Below are positions 1 to 12,502 of a stretch of 64,000 bases of DNA, one piece after another; position 1 is the stretch's first letter, and each line of letters begins with the position of its first letter. The notes under the pieces were generated by a model. That model ran no database searches. It had not been told where the DNA came from and was given only the letters and a program-made list of their open reading frames with translations. The position numbers and the translations under genes were made by a program. Origin of the DNA: Blastobasis lacticolella (lineage: Eukaryota > Arthropoda > Insecta > Lepidoptera > Blastobasidae); assembly GCA_905147135.1 (NCBI GenBank), contig LR990044.1, positions 11,164,122 to 11,228,121 on the forward strand. Direction: 5' to 3'.

Positions 1-1567
1 ACGTTATAATAGTATGTAAATGCTTTGTTAGGTAATCCCGACACGATATCGCTGTATATATAAACGAGGCACATATTTCAATCATTCGTAAGTCCAAGAG
101 CTTTAGAATGTTTGATTATTTTTGTAACGATTTTGATGACTTCTTGTCTTGTTGTTTTATTCTAGCATAGGTATATCTAGACCAAATGCCACCTGACAAG
201 GCCTGGAGTAATTGTAGCCGTGAAGGTTATTTGCCTATGTTTATAGTAAAACACAAGTGTTTTGCATCATGTATGTATTTATAAGTGCATTATTAACCTC
301 GAGGAATAATTTCGATGTTTCACACGTCCCGTATGGATACCGCTGCATTTTTTATTTTATGCCGCACACACGATTTTAGCGTTAATTGATGCAACAACAC
401 GATCTTAGGCCAGTTGGAAACAAATTTCTTAAATGGCATTTTATTTTATTGTTTATTCTGATAGTTATATTAAATATTTGCAATAGAAGATAAACGACGA
501 GTACCTGTACACTTCGATTAACATACCTAAATGAACATCTTACTGACCGACCTACTTATTATACTATCTTTTCTGAGAGGGGTTCCAAAGACGGTTTCTT
601 TGCTCAATAAATCTCTGTAAAAGTATTTCTATTGAAAAATTGGGGGCAGTCTTCAGTGAAAAATATCGTGGCATCTATCATCCTTCATGTCTATTGCCCG
701 GCTGCCGAGAAAACTGAAATTGAAAGCAAAAATATACCTATTTATTTTAAGGTAGTTATAGGAAGTGGTTGTTAGTGATTGTTATGTATTGTTTGTCGGT
801 TCATCCTTCTATTAAATAGCAACGGAGCGGATTTTACAAGCTTTTTATCAACATGCAATGTTTGTATGTGACTGTGTAAATTTTGTATACCTATGTAATT
901 TGGAACAATGCATTAATATGGTACCATTAATGTGATAATTGAAACTAATAAACACAACAAAACCCCATCAACTTAGGGCTCTGTAGAATGATCTCGATTA
1001 GTACTAAACTAGTTGTTGGAAATACTTGTTATGAAAAAATATTTTTCATTCGAGAACTTATAGAGTAGATAGTTTAGATACACACTGGACCATCAAAAAT
1101 CACGACTCAAACGATTTTGGGACAATATCACGAATTTATTCTATTGAATTCACCTGTGTAAAAACGTATCTAATTTGCATAATACCATCGTGACGAGAAA
1201 CATTGTATACAAACATTACTCATTGCAATGTCAATACTCTGTCAGACCCAGTTACAATCAGGTTTGTTAGTCACTTAACTAGATGGAATTCATCTGCACA
1301 GTATTTTATTAGAGGTAACAAATGTCATCGTAGGAATTTCACATTTTTCTGTAGTCGAATTAACATAGAACCGGTTCTTGTGTTATCTTCACGCAATAAC
1401 TATTTATAAGTAACCATGAATCTCGCACACAGCTACTTTTTATCGAAATTGAATAAATTAGATTCAAGTAGGTACCTAGTTCGAAGAGCTGTTTTGATTC
1501 TTATACAAATCCCCTTTTAAATTTTCTCGGGAATATACCCGACTATCCGATTCATAAAATTATCATC
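1..1567. other. Gene-free AT-rich stretch
   Basis: AT-rich sequence with stop codons in all frames. The only open frame over 60 codons (1203-1409) shows no family motif and no splice context. I see no gene here. Confidence 0.5.
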
Positions 1568-1672
1568 TTGGCATTAATGTCCTGGTTATTCTCTCGCGCA
1601 TGAGGTCCACCTTGACCACGGTCCAGGATTTGGCTCCGTGACCGTGCTACCAGGGGAACCGGACCAGACTAT
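1568..1672 (-). repeat. Tail fragment of tRNA-derived SINE family 2
   Basis: Read on the minus strand this matches the distal part of the element at 42043-42395: an ATCTGGTC-like start, a GATCCTGGAC-like centre, then CGCGCGAGA and a TTAATGCCAAGATGAT-like end. It lacks the tRNA-like head. Confidence 0.6.
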
Positions 1673-2199
1673 CTATGTACCTGTACCTAAATCATACATC
1701 TTATAATTTGATATAAGTAGCTACATTTGCAAAGTACTTACAACACGTGAAGTAAATACTTAATTCGAACTCCATCGCAACCAACCAATTAGATTCATTT
1801 GAGCCTGTCCGTTTATTCATTGGTTCACGCAACTGAAGGTATTACATTTGTGCCTACTGTGCATCATAGTTTGAAGTCAAAGCAAAGCCGTAGCCGTAAC
1901 ATACCTGCATTGGCATTTGGCATTCACGATGGCAATCGAATAATCAACACCGACCAGCTTGGCATCGAGAAACTGGTTCTAGGGGCAATCATTGCCAACG
2001 TGTACCTAACGAGATGAAATTTGTTTGGCTGGAATCGACTCTCGTTTCAACAGACTTGTTCTGAGGGAAATCTATGGGAAAGTTATAAGCTGAGCTTTAT
2101 TGCCATAACGCGTGAAAGATGGATGGACGGACAGGGACACAAAATTATTTTATTTAGTTTTTTCTAAGCCTTCTGAACTAGATAAAATCAAACAGAAAG
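1673..2199. other. Gene-free stretch
   Basis: The only open frame (1799-2017) has no recognisable motif. No RNA gene or repeat boundary is visible. Confidence 0.4.
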
Positions 2200-2412
2200 A
2201 TCATAACGTTGCGTAAGCCCCCGAAATACGTGGAAAATAGGTGCCTAAACCTGTCGGTATCAGGAAAGAGATCCCGTAGTAGGCCGAAAAAGAGATGGAT
2301 TAGCATCTTACGACGCGAAGATGCCCAAGGCCGGGCGAAGTGGACAAGAATGAGTCGGAAAGCGGAACCAGGCAGAAGCCGGGAACAACCGCTCGGAAGA
2401 TGATGATGATGA
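2200..2412 (+). mobile_element. RTE-like LINE 3' fragment
   Basis: The translation contains a VENRCLNLSVSGKRSRSR-like block followed by RPKKRW and KAEPGRSRE. This is the same C-terminal tail seen at 47040-47430 and 53900-54140. It ends in TGATGATGATGA, the usual 3' tail of these elements. Only the last 70 or so codons remain, so the copy is dead. Confidence 0.75.
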
Positions 2413-4724
2413 AAACAAAAATATCATAGTTCGATAAACGATGTAAACCAAACGATATCCCTAGGTAGATACTCACACTTCATTGGCACCACAGCAGCAA
2501 TACAGCCACGTATACAATTATAAAATGATAATGGTACACTGCACAGTATTTAGCAGTCCGATGCCGACATCTTCAAATTACAGTATCATAGTAATAACGC
2601 TGGAAGCGTCGGTCAATAGTTTCGTAAGCGGAGGAATGTGTCCGTGATTGTTGAACGTGTTGATTCTCCTCACTCGTTTGAAATCGTGGACCTTACTAAA
2701 GGTTACTATGATTTAATGAGCATTCTTGAATAAATTATACTACCGTAACGGAGTTGTAACATCAAATAATAGGTTTTCGTAAGGCTTTGGCACAGTAAGA
2801 AGTTGTAGGACGGGCGAGGTGGCCTAATAGATTATTTTTAAGAATGTCTAGGTACTACATAGTCCACTGACTAAACCAAAAAATGACGTCCCTCGAAATT
2901 GACCTACTGAGAATGTGACTAACCCAGAAAATGACTTGGGACGAACATGACGTTCTTCTAAATTGATTTTTTAAGAAAATGGCCTGCTCGCCATAAGGCA
3001 TCAGATGAAAGAAATGCAACTTCGTAACTCTACGAAGGTTCAGAACAAAGCCAAAATATTCGAAATTATGCAAACAAACGCCATGCTATTCAGCATATAA
3101 ATGTTACCATCAAAACTCGGCAACAAATTACAGTATGTACTTCCTCGCATTTTTTCGATCAATTCGAAGTGACACGACATGCTGCAAATGCCATTTCACA
3201 CAGGAATTGAGGCCTCGCAGTGCGATGTTCGAGCTGCAATATGGCAATTTCCCCGCTCAAATTGAATGGCAACATGGCACTCGCGTGATCGCCGTGAAGC
3301 CGAGACAGTGTTACCAACTCTTCTAGCGAAAACGCGCTACCTGCCAGACCTTAGAAAAAGCGCTTGATTTGTGAAGTTTTGTATGAAAACCTAAAAAGTG
3401 CTAGATCTAACGCCGAAAGCGCTAAGTTAGCAAGACTACGAGACAGACATTACTGGAGTGGAGTCACTAGCTTATTATGTTCCGCTATTGTGGTTTTTGT
3501 TAATAAAGTTAGGCTTGTGGTGACTGTGAGGTAAATGTATGGGGTTGTTACGAAAGGCGTCGTAATAACTACTCAATTTTGCGTTTTATTTTGTCGGTTG
3601 GTGCGGTAGTATCTTTCTCTAATGGAAGCATCGCAATGAATTTCACTTTATACTAAAGGAAATATTATAGAAATGATGTTGCATATATAATCCCAAATGT
3701 TCTTATGAAAAGGATTTTAATACATTACAATTAAATTTTGGTACAACGTACATAAGGGTTTCTAAAGTCAAATTTTGAATTTAGGAAAATATATTTCGAT
3801 CAAATGCGCTCCCCTCACTTACTCCTCACAATACCTTCGCAATAATTCAACTCCTCATACAAAACTAACAAGCTATAAAGTACCTTTGTTAAAAAAAACA
3901 ATGGCATCCCATAAGCCCCAATAAGTTCAAGCGAACAATGCGCAGACGCAAGCATTGTTCCGAATTCGAAAAGGGCGTTGTTGGAATCACATCGACCTTG
4001 GTCCAAGTTATAATTAACTGGTAGCTGCAAGTCTACTTGCACACTGTCGCTCCCACGGGCCATGTAACTGTGACCCAATGACCCTTCGGTCGATACAAGT
4101 TCACCTTAGTTGCTATGAACTTGCCTAGTCACTGCTAATTAGGGACTTTGCTAGCATTTTGCTCTAGAGCTTAGTAATATTGTAGGGAGTGTGAAAGTGT
4201 ATTGCTAATACCTACGCTGTCTTTATGTATGAGGTTTGATGATTATTTGAGTATGGCTTAACTATTATCAGACTGAATAGGGCCTTATAAAAGTGTCATT
4301 TTTGCAGCGGACACACCTACCTTCCTCTTCCAATCTCCTTTTTAAATAACTTGTAAGATACATGGGGATTACGTTAATCATAACAGCTGAACAAAGTTAC
4401 CCGTATATCAAGATTCCATTCCAATCCGAGCCTTTAGCTTATGCCATAATCGTAGGCCAAGTCAAAGCTATGGCATCATAAGACCTTGGCTACCTCCATA
4501 ACGTAAGTACCCAAGACTAAGAACAAATAATATCTAATAATTACAGCGAAACTGCGTCCCACGGGTTCGAGGTGTGCACAAACAATTTACTAATTAGTTT
4601 GCACTGGCGAGTTCGGAATTATTTCGCTATTGCGTGGCAAGATATAGGTACGGATAATAAAGTTGATTTTGTGTTTCCTGATATTTAATTTTGTAAAGCA
4701 TAACAGCAAATAGGGATTTGTATT
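2413..4724. other. Gene-free stretch with repeat debris
   Basis: No gene recognised. Positions 2855-2998 carry a repeat with ATGACGT, GACCTACTGAGAATGT and ATTTTCT blocks that recurs at 27925-28013. The remainder is unique-looking AT-rich sequence. Confidence 0.4.
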
Positions 4725-4975
4725 CATCATCACAGCCCATAACAGTCCACTGCATTACTTACGGCCTGTCCTACGAAAGGGGAGGTTGTTGACATAATCT
4801 CCACGCTTGGCAGGCGGGTTGGGGATCGCAGTATTATATAGCAACGGAAAATACTGCAGCCCATTTTCCAGCCTACGGAGACTCTTAGATCTGTCTTGAA
4901 ATCATGAGTCGCCCTGTATGACACCCACGAGTGTAAGGGGTTGGCACTCTACTCAGCCGGACACCACACGGCACA
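4725..4975 (-). repeat. Interspersed repeat family A, near full-length copy
   Basis: On the minus strand the element runs from GCCGTGTGGTGTCCGGC through CTCGTGGGTGTCATAC, GATCCCCAACCCGCC and CTCCCCTTTCG to GGACTGTTATGGGCTGTGAT. Other copies lie at 22998-23222, 25780-26010, 33037-33215, 47615-47745, 50355-50590 and 54708-54950. At about 240 bp with a GATGATGA-type end, it behaves like a SINE or the tail of a LINE. Confidence 0.7.
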
Positions 4976-5134
4976 TATTAGCATAAAGTAATTAAATTAC
5001 CTACTTCATTTGTTCTAAAAATTACCTACACGGTGAGGTTATAAATGTAAAGTTACGTTTTGTATTTTTAATCTATTGATGCAGTTATGGCTAACTATGC
5101 ACTCGATGACATGGGCTTTCTTTTTATAATTTAC

Positions 5135-5365
5135 TAGTGTACCCGACGCGACTTCGTTCGCCTGGCGTTCTCCCCTTACGTACACCTACTTTTTCCCTAC
5201 CTATGTTATTATTTTGCTTATAAACCTTCCTCTTGAATCCTTCTGTCTATCGTTAAAAACCGCAATAAAATCCGTTGCGTAGTTTAAAAGATCGAAGCGT
5301 ACATAGATACATAGCGACAGACGGCGGGAAGCGACGTTGTTGTAAACTATGTATAGAATGATAAC
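5135..5365 (+). repeat. Interspersed repeat family C
   Basis: The repeat starts near GTGTACCCGACGCGACTTCG, continues through AAAACCGCAATAAAATCCGT and ends with GACAGACGGCGGGAAGCGAC and an ACTATGTATAGA tail. Related fragments are at 8285-8440, 14730-14760 and 37975-38090. Confidence 0.6.
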
Positions 5366-5905
5366 TTACAAGTTATTTACGTTTGATGGATCCCTATTGT
5401 AGAAATGTAACTTGGGTGTTCTACGCCCAATTACATCCGTTCCTTGAACCGCAGAGCCGAAGCCGACTAACGGGCTTCCATTCAATCACTTCTGTCACGA
5501 ATGAACGATTCCTCACAACGGTTTCTCGAGAGTGAATGAACTTTTCTGCGCTTATGCCTACTGCTAATGTATCATAAAAAATTTCACCTACGCCTGATTC
5601 GAAGCTTGCTTTCGATACACTCACATATTTAAAGCGAAGGTCTGTGTTGCAACCGTTCATTGTTATTACAAGCTTGTGCTCGGAGCGAAATTACAACATC
5701 GAATACTTCACTCCTAATTACAATAATGAGCAGGCAGCTACTTGCCTTGTGTATCTGTAGTTGTATCTACCTGCCAAATTTTAATAGCGTGCTTAGAATT
5801 TTAACGATTGTTTTTGCAATTTTGTTCGGCTATAAAGTAAGACTTCGTAAGATATATCTACGGTATACGTTAAGATTTTACGTAGCAATTGGTAGGTATC
5901 TAGAT

Positions 5906-5946
5906 ATTTGCATTTGTAGAGCACGTTTTGCTCTACAAATGCAAAT
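5906..5946. repeat. Perfect hairpin, 17-bp stem
   Basis: ATTTGCATTTGTAGAGC (5906-5922) is followed by a 7-base loop and its exact reverse complement (5930-5946). Confidence 0.9.
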
Positions 5947-6444
5947 TGCGTAGGGCGGCACACGTACGTACGGTTTCCCTATGGAAAGTGGCCACCGTCG
6001 TCTAGGACGTCCACAATCCAAGAGGAGCGGATGCGGCGCCGGTCCTCTATGTACATGTAGACATGCTTCAGTATGCCTCACGGTAACACGCATACAAACT
6101 CATAAATATACAGCTAAATCTGATAAATTTAAAAATATTTAGGTACCTGGTACTTACAGCTCTAAACTGCACACGATACATATTTATCCCAAACGGGGTT
6201 CGTGGGTTCCAAACATACTTACTATATTCTCTTAAGACTGACTAGACTACATATGTAGTATATATGGGGTTAAATTCTTTATAGTTAATTGTTTTTACTC
6301 TTAATGCCTTCACCGCTCATCAAAGGTGTTCTCGGCTTATCAAAGGTTAGCTGGAAGAAATCCCGTTGTGGGATAAGCTCGCTTTTGCATTACAAACTGT
6401 ATTTTTAGTTCCTGTAATGTTATAAATTGATGCAATAAAAAGAT

Positions 6445-6466
6445 TACATACATACATACATACATT
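6445..6466. repeat. (ACAT)n microsatellite
   Basis: About five consecutive ACAT units directly upstream of a minus-strand SINE, matching a simple-sequence tail. Confidence 0.9.
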
Positions 6467-6479
6467 CTTGTGTACAATT

Positions 6480-6738
6480 ATATCGTATAAAAAATAAAAA
6501 ATATGCTTGGAAAATTCACACAGCACCCAAAATAAGCAAAACTTGTGTTATTTGTGCCAGAGAACTGAAAAACTACTAATATATTTTTAAATACGTACTT
6601 ATTATACATATAACACCCAGACCCGTAACAGAAATTAAAATTCATCATTTCAACTTCTGCCCGGCCGGGAATCGCACCCGGTACCTCTGCGTGGCAGACG
6701 GGCGTGTTAACCAACTGAACCACCAAGTCGTCATAAAT
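6480..6738 (-). mobile_element. tRNA-derived SINE family 1
   Basis: On the minus strand it begins with a GACGACTTGGTGGTTCAGTT-like A box and a B-box-like GGTGCGATTCC. It continues through GAAATGATGAATTTTAATTT and ends with TGTGAATTTTCCAAGCAT and an A/T-rich tail. The same layout occurs on the plus strand at 23513-23783 and 43594-43838. The B box is mutated, so this is an old copy. Confidence 0.75.
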
Positions 6739-9169
6739 AAAAAAAAACGATTTCAATATTTTATTGAGGAAATGTTTCTCTTGCCACATAGTGCTTAAGT
6801 GAAATTACATTCACCATTATAGTTAACTGTAGTCTCCATTCCGCTAATGTCTTCTCTTGAATTTATTACTTTTGACAGAGAACAAAAAATCAACGCGGAA
6901 AGGTATTATTTCGCATTGTTACAGACCTTTCTAAATTTTTTGTTTCATTATTTCGGCTTCTACGGTCGTTAAGGTTCGACTGTTTTACTGTTTCCAATTT
7001 TTAAAGTAGAACTGTAGGAAAGTAGTGTTGGACTATTGTGAAAATATCACCTTGACTGCGTCTTATATAAGGGATTCTATATTCATATTCCTGGCGGTAA
7101 AGCTGGCGCGTGGAGGCCCCGTACATGCGTACATTTCTGCTTTCAGCTTTTGCCCGCGACACGTGGAAATACTTTTTATGACAGTGTATCTTATGCTCGT
7201 TTTACCATTTTAAATAACCTCCGTATTGTAGGAATGTTAGTCGACGCGGAGGTCAAGCTGTATCTCCCATATTAGAAGAAATATGACTTAGATTGTACCC
7301 TGGACTTCAAACTATTAAAACCGAATAAAAATTCGTTCTGTAGTTTAAGCGTGATGGGCAATCAAACAGACAGAGAGACACAAAAAAGAAAACTTAACAT
7401 TTTCTTTTTGACATCGTTTCATTCCAGAATTCCATCCCGACTATCTTTCTGAAATATCTTCAATGTACAAACACGACGCTAAACTCGAACTTACAGTTTT
7501 GTAATAATATAGATTGAAAAAAAAAACAATAAATAATTTTCTCAATGCGACTATATTAGCAACTGTTTCCATTCTTTCAATTTAAAATATGGAACGAATC
7601 TGTGTCAATAAAAAAATGTCACCGGTCCAGTTAAGCAAGTGGCATTTTATTATGTCGTAATGGCAGTGTTAAGAATCAGAGGACATTAGGTCATTGGGTA
7701 CGAAATAGGAGTTTTATGGATTTTAAGCATTTTAGTCTTTATCACTTGCGCATAAATATAAATTTTAATCAGATTGAGGAAGAAACTTTGTATGTCTAGA
7801 CACTAGACTCTAGAATGTCTTTGTTCTGTATGTTTCGCACCTTGTAACACAAGCTGAAAAATTAAATAATTTCGTAATAGCTATGTTTATAAATGTCTAT
7901 TATTCGTAAACTTTAACATATTTTAAACCTTATAATCTTAATCATATACCTATAGGTAACTTTAAAATCTTAATCCTATGTAACTTATGATAATTGAATG
8001 CAAGTTTTCACCGTCACTCCCAAAAGTTCTAAGGAGCTCCTAATACTTTTCATTGACAGAGATTTCAAGAAAATCCGTCGCTTAGTGCTATAATGGTCCC
8101 CTAAAACCTAGGGTATGTAATTTTTAACCTTCCATTTTTTGTAGTACCTACCTATCAAAACTTTTCAGTAACTAACTATAGCCAAGGAGTGGGAGCAAAA
8201 GCAATCGTAGCCCACTTACGAAACTTGGGTCATAACTCATGGAATACGTATAGCGCGTCTAGTAAGCATTTTTGTTTTAGAAGTTACTAGTGGACCCGGC
8301 GCGACTTCGTTTGCGTACCTACACCTACTTTACCCCTACCTACCCTTGTTTTTCTTGTTCATAAACCTTCCTATTGCATCACTTTATTTATTGTTGAAAA
8401 CCGCATTAAAATCCGTAACGTAGTTTAAAAGATCTAAGCGTACTTTCACTCGTTTGTTCACTCGTTCAAGTTCAGTTCATTTTTATTCAATATAAATAAT
8501 CTAAGAATACACTTATTGAATGTCACAGTTATAAACAATGTCATTAATTATCAATAATACTTAATTGATTTTAAAATACACATCACAAAATCACAAGTTT
8601 CATGTATGGTATTGCTACCATGTGTATGTGACTGCTTAATTTAAAATTTAAAATTGTGGTATAATGTCATAAATGTGATAGGAGCAATTGGATATTTTTA
8701 TTGTTTAGATCATTTTGTACCGATGAAGCTTGCTGGGTGGCGGTCTCTGCCTACCCCACCTGTGGGACACAGGCATGAGCTTTATGTATGTATTAAGCTT
8801 GCTGGGCCCGCATAGTAATTTCCAAGAGCGCGATGTGTGTCAGGCGCCGGAATGTACTCGATACATGGGAGCGGCGCGGGCGCAGCTCGGTTTGAATGCT
8901 GTATCACGAGCGACACGCTTTAGAGTAAGTACGTACGCTGCTATTAATGAATAGTGAATAGATAACTTTACACTACGAGTAGCCGTAAAAAATTCCATGG
9001 TTGATTCAAGGTAATAGTATATTTTGTGATTTATTGAGCTTTGAGTACCAAATTCTTCTTACTGACCTCACGACATTTGTTTAAAAGATACACCTGGTGA
9101 GTAATGAAATGAGACACCAAAACGACCTACCACTTTAATATCTTCCAGAAGAGACAGTTACAGAAAAGG
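6739..9169. other. Gene-free stretch with repeat fragments
   Basis: It holds a family C fragment at 8285-8440 and a LINE tail at 8726-8790, which contains the GTCTCTGCCTACCCC block found in other LINE ends of this window. No gene-like exon is seen. Confidence 0.5.
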
Positions 9170-9300
9170 GCATCCAAAGGTGCAGTTCCAAATGGACTTT
9201 TTCCCATTCGCGCAGATTGTGGAATAAGCTTCCTGGAAAATTTTCCCTTGAGAGTACAACATGGAGTTCTACGAAGGGCTCTAAGTCCTTTAGTGGACTG
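9170..9300 (+). mobile_element. LINE C-terminal fragment
   Basis: One frame reads FSHSRRLWNKLPGKF then SLESTTWSS, the conserved RLWN-LP tail of non-LTR retrotransposon ORF2. The fragment at 51400-51595 encodes RLWNELPGEVFPGEYNMEF and is clearly related. Confidence 0.7.
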
Positions 9301-11985
9301 TTATGACGATGATGGATCTGTAAGTAAGTTACGTTTCCCAACACGACCGACCATAAACCGCGAATGCATGCACCGTGTACAGGATGGATACATTGCATCG
9401 TGTGCCGACATAAAAGCGTTTCGTTGTATCTGAAACAGAGCCTTCAGCGGAAATTACTTAAGCCTTGATAACGTGAACTGTTTCCTAGAGCGCCTACCGG
9501 CGAAATAGATACGGTCAGTTTGGATTAATAGCTGTATTTAGACGTTGAAGTGTGTAATTAGGTGTGTAGGCTTGTTGGTTTGAGTTTGCTGCTTAAGTTA
9601 CGTATATGAGGTTTATAGTACTATTGTGAAAACTGTTTGAGCTACACAAGATCCTAACGATCGGCACTTTAAAGGCGCTACGTTTTTAATTAACATCAAA
9701 TTTGGAATTGTTCGACTAAAAAAGTAGGGTATGTCTTATTCCAGACCCAAATTCGTTCATCCATTTAGGCGTGAAGAGGTAACATACATACACACACTAA
9801 CTTTCGCATTTACAATTAATAAGATTAATAGGATAGTCATCTAATAAGAGACGAAGTTAATAACAGGATTGATATATAATTCCTTTGACATCGCCAGTGA
9901 CAAGAGCCAACATTCAATTACCTTAGAAAATTAATAAAAGCTCATTTACCCCGGCATTACACGCTTTCTTGACGCGCCACCACGACAATTTACTTTGCCG
10001 ACTACCAGTATAATATGAGCCAGCATCGCTATAGATGGGCGTAAAAACCAGAGATCCAAAGGCTAAACGGGGTAGATTGAAGTATCTATACTTACATAGT
10101 AGCAATTGTGTGGCTACTGACTGCGTTTATAAGTACGTATCTCTCTTTTGTGTCCATTATCATAAACTTCAGTTGTACTTATTTACACGTAGCTTCGCTT
10201 TTTTTTGCTTTGTCTGTACCTAACCCATGCAATGCAATTCACGCTATCTTTTTTGGTTTTTCTCATTCATTTCGTCTGATTGACAACAATCACATAGACG
10301 AAGTTACACCTAAAGACAAGGGAGGCCATTGACAGATGCATCAAATTAAGTACAGCGAACCAATTACTACTGAGCTATTACATTTTTAATCAGGTATTAT
10401 AATAATCCAATTTCAAGAACATTTTAAACAGGAAAGATTATCTAATCAGACCCACCTGTCCAACTTAAATTACAACTTTACAGTTCAGTAGCCGAGCGAT
10501 AGTTTGATACCGACTGCAATAGACACCCGCTGTTAGCGAACTATTAACCAGCGAGCTTGTCGCTGTAAATCTTACACTTGCAACTGGTAACTATTAAATA
10601 ACTAACGTAGAGCCTAGACTGTGGTCTTGGTCAAGGTATTCTGATAAAGTAAGAGCTAAATCTGTGTGCATACTTGTTACTGAGGTAAGAGATAAGTGTA
10701 ATGTGAAAACGTTTGAATATTCATACCTATATCGTAAATGTGAAATGCGTTTTCTAGTCGATTTTATGATCATAATAAAGTCTAAAGCAAAAGTGCGTCA
10801 ATTACTTATTTGCATTTGCAATTTGAATACGAACAGCTTGTAATAGAAAATAGATATTACTATTACTTAGAATCGCCATATTATAGAAATTCAGGTTTTA
10901 GGTAGATGTAATATTATTGCGCAAGCTTCGCGCAATAATAAAAGTTTGATGTAAAACTGACTTCAAGACATTATAATATCCTAATAGAATCTGTTTCTAT
11001 ATTAAATGCCTCTGAAAAGTGGCGCTTTCGTCTCTTCCTAGCTGGGAGCCTGGCTATATACTTATTTAATGTTTGTAGTTCCGCTGATAACTGTACTGTA
11101 ATAAGAAACACTGTACAAAAAATCAGTGTCAAAGACTCTACAATCTATTCAAACGAATTGTATGTTTGACAGTCAATAAGGAGTTGCTTATCCCACTTCA
11201 AGTCAGTTAGCTTAACCCAACGCTGTTTACAATATCTTTCACCGCCCATTATCTCTAAATAATGCGTTAGGTATGCCTCTTTAATGCCTTTGAAGATCTC
11301 GCACCTACTTGAATGAACAAACAAACATGATGTCACTAACACCATCACTAATGGCTGTAGGTACAGCACCGAACCTCGTACTGAATGCGGAGCATTGACC
11401 TTGGAAGGTAGACGTCCTGGCGTGGGTGGTACTGCGAAGAATGGGAGGAAACTGGGCCAGATGTTCAATGGAACTTAATAATACACTCGCCCAGCGGATT
11501 TGAGACGCGATGTGCCTGGAATATTATGTTTCCTGCGAGGTTTTTTGTGATCTCCCATCTTTGCAGGCAAATGAGATTTTCTGGGAAGTCTGCCGCCACG
11601 GTGGACTTCGCGTGATTCGTGCAATTTATTTCATCTATTTGTAGTTTAGTCTGGCTGTAGCTTATTACATTTCTTAACAATAAATAACTTATGAGACCAT
11701 ATTACTAAAATGGATGTTTAAGCACATATTAACTGTCAGTGCTGAAGATTTTGGTAATATTTGATGAAATGCGAAACGATTATATTTTCGGGGATTTTCG
11801 GTCGTTTTATTTTCGTATCGGCGTCCATATAATGAAACTCATAATAAGGTAATACAATTACCAACACAAGCCTCTGAATGAATCTCATGAATGTCTTAAA
11901 AGATGTTCTACTTACTACCAGTACGTAGAACAATAATCAGCGATGAACGTTCCGATGAAGCGGAAAATGCTAGCTTATTGAAAAG
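9301..11985. other. Gene-free stretch
   Basis: No gene recognised. A short inverted repeat (TATTATTGCGC and its complement) lies at about 10912-10940. Two minus-strand open frames at 11145-11468 (107 codons) and 11465-11680 (71 codons) show no motif I recognise. Confidence 0.4.
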
Positions 11986-12502
11986 AGACATACAATGAAT
12001 ACTGGTAAGAATAAAGTATACGTTACCAGTAGAGGTGCGCGGATCCGTTATATTCATATAACATAACGTAACGTTATGCTATTAAAAATATTATGTTATT
12101 TTTAACGTTATAATATAACACCCTAATATAATTTTATGTACCGTATAACGGTCGCCGTTTTTCAGTTTGTATTATTATTTACAGTTGATTTAGTACCTTG
12201 GGGAACAAAATCGTATATAAAAATTTATTATTTATCAATATATTTGTATTACCACATACAAACATTAGTTTTGCGACTTTCGACGACATTAATCGCATGG
12301 ATAACAGAATATAACAGAAAAAATAACACAGCAATATTATGGTTATCTTGTGTTATAATATATTAGTAGCAGAAAATATTATGTATGAATATTAGGTGTT
12401 ATTTGTATATGTATGAATAGTAAGTTTATTTTTATACCGTTATAATATACCCGTTATCTAACATAACGAACACCTCTAGTTACCAGTATTCATTGTATGT
12501 CT
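11986..12502. repeat. 23-bp inverted repeat flanking a MITE
   Basis: The left arm at 11986-12008 is the exact reverse complement of the right arm at 12480-12502. Without the intervening MITE and one target copy, the two arms would form a hairpin of about 60 bases. Confidence 0.85.
12030..12478. mobile_element. hAT-type MITE, 449 bp
   Basis: The element starts TAGAGGTG and ends CACCTCTA. It is flanked by a perfect 8-bp target duplication, GTTACCAG (12022-12029 and 12479-12486), as expected for hAT transposons. The interior is AT-rich with many TAACGTTAT and TTATAATATA motifs and no transposase frame, so it is non-autonomous. Confidence 0.85.

Noticed and set aside
11145..11680. Two adjacent minus-strand open frames (107 and 71 codons)
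   Set aside because: No recognisable motif, no joinable splice sites and no family A or LINE blocks; kept only as unassigned sequence.
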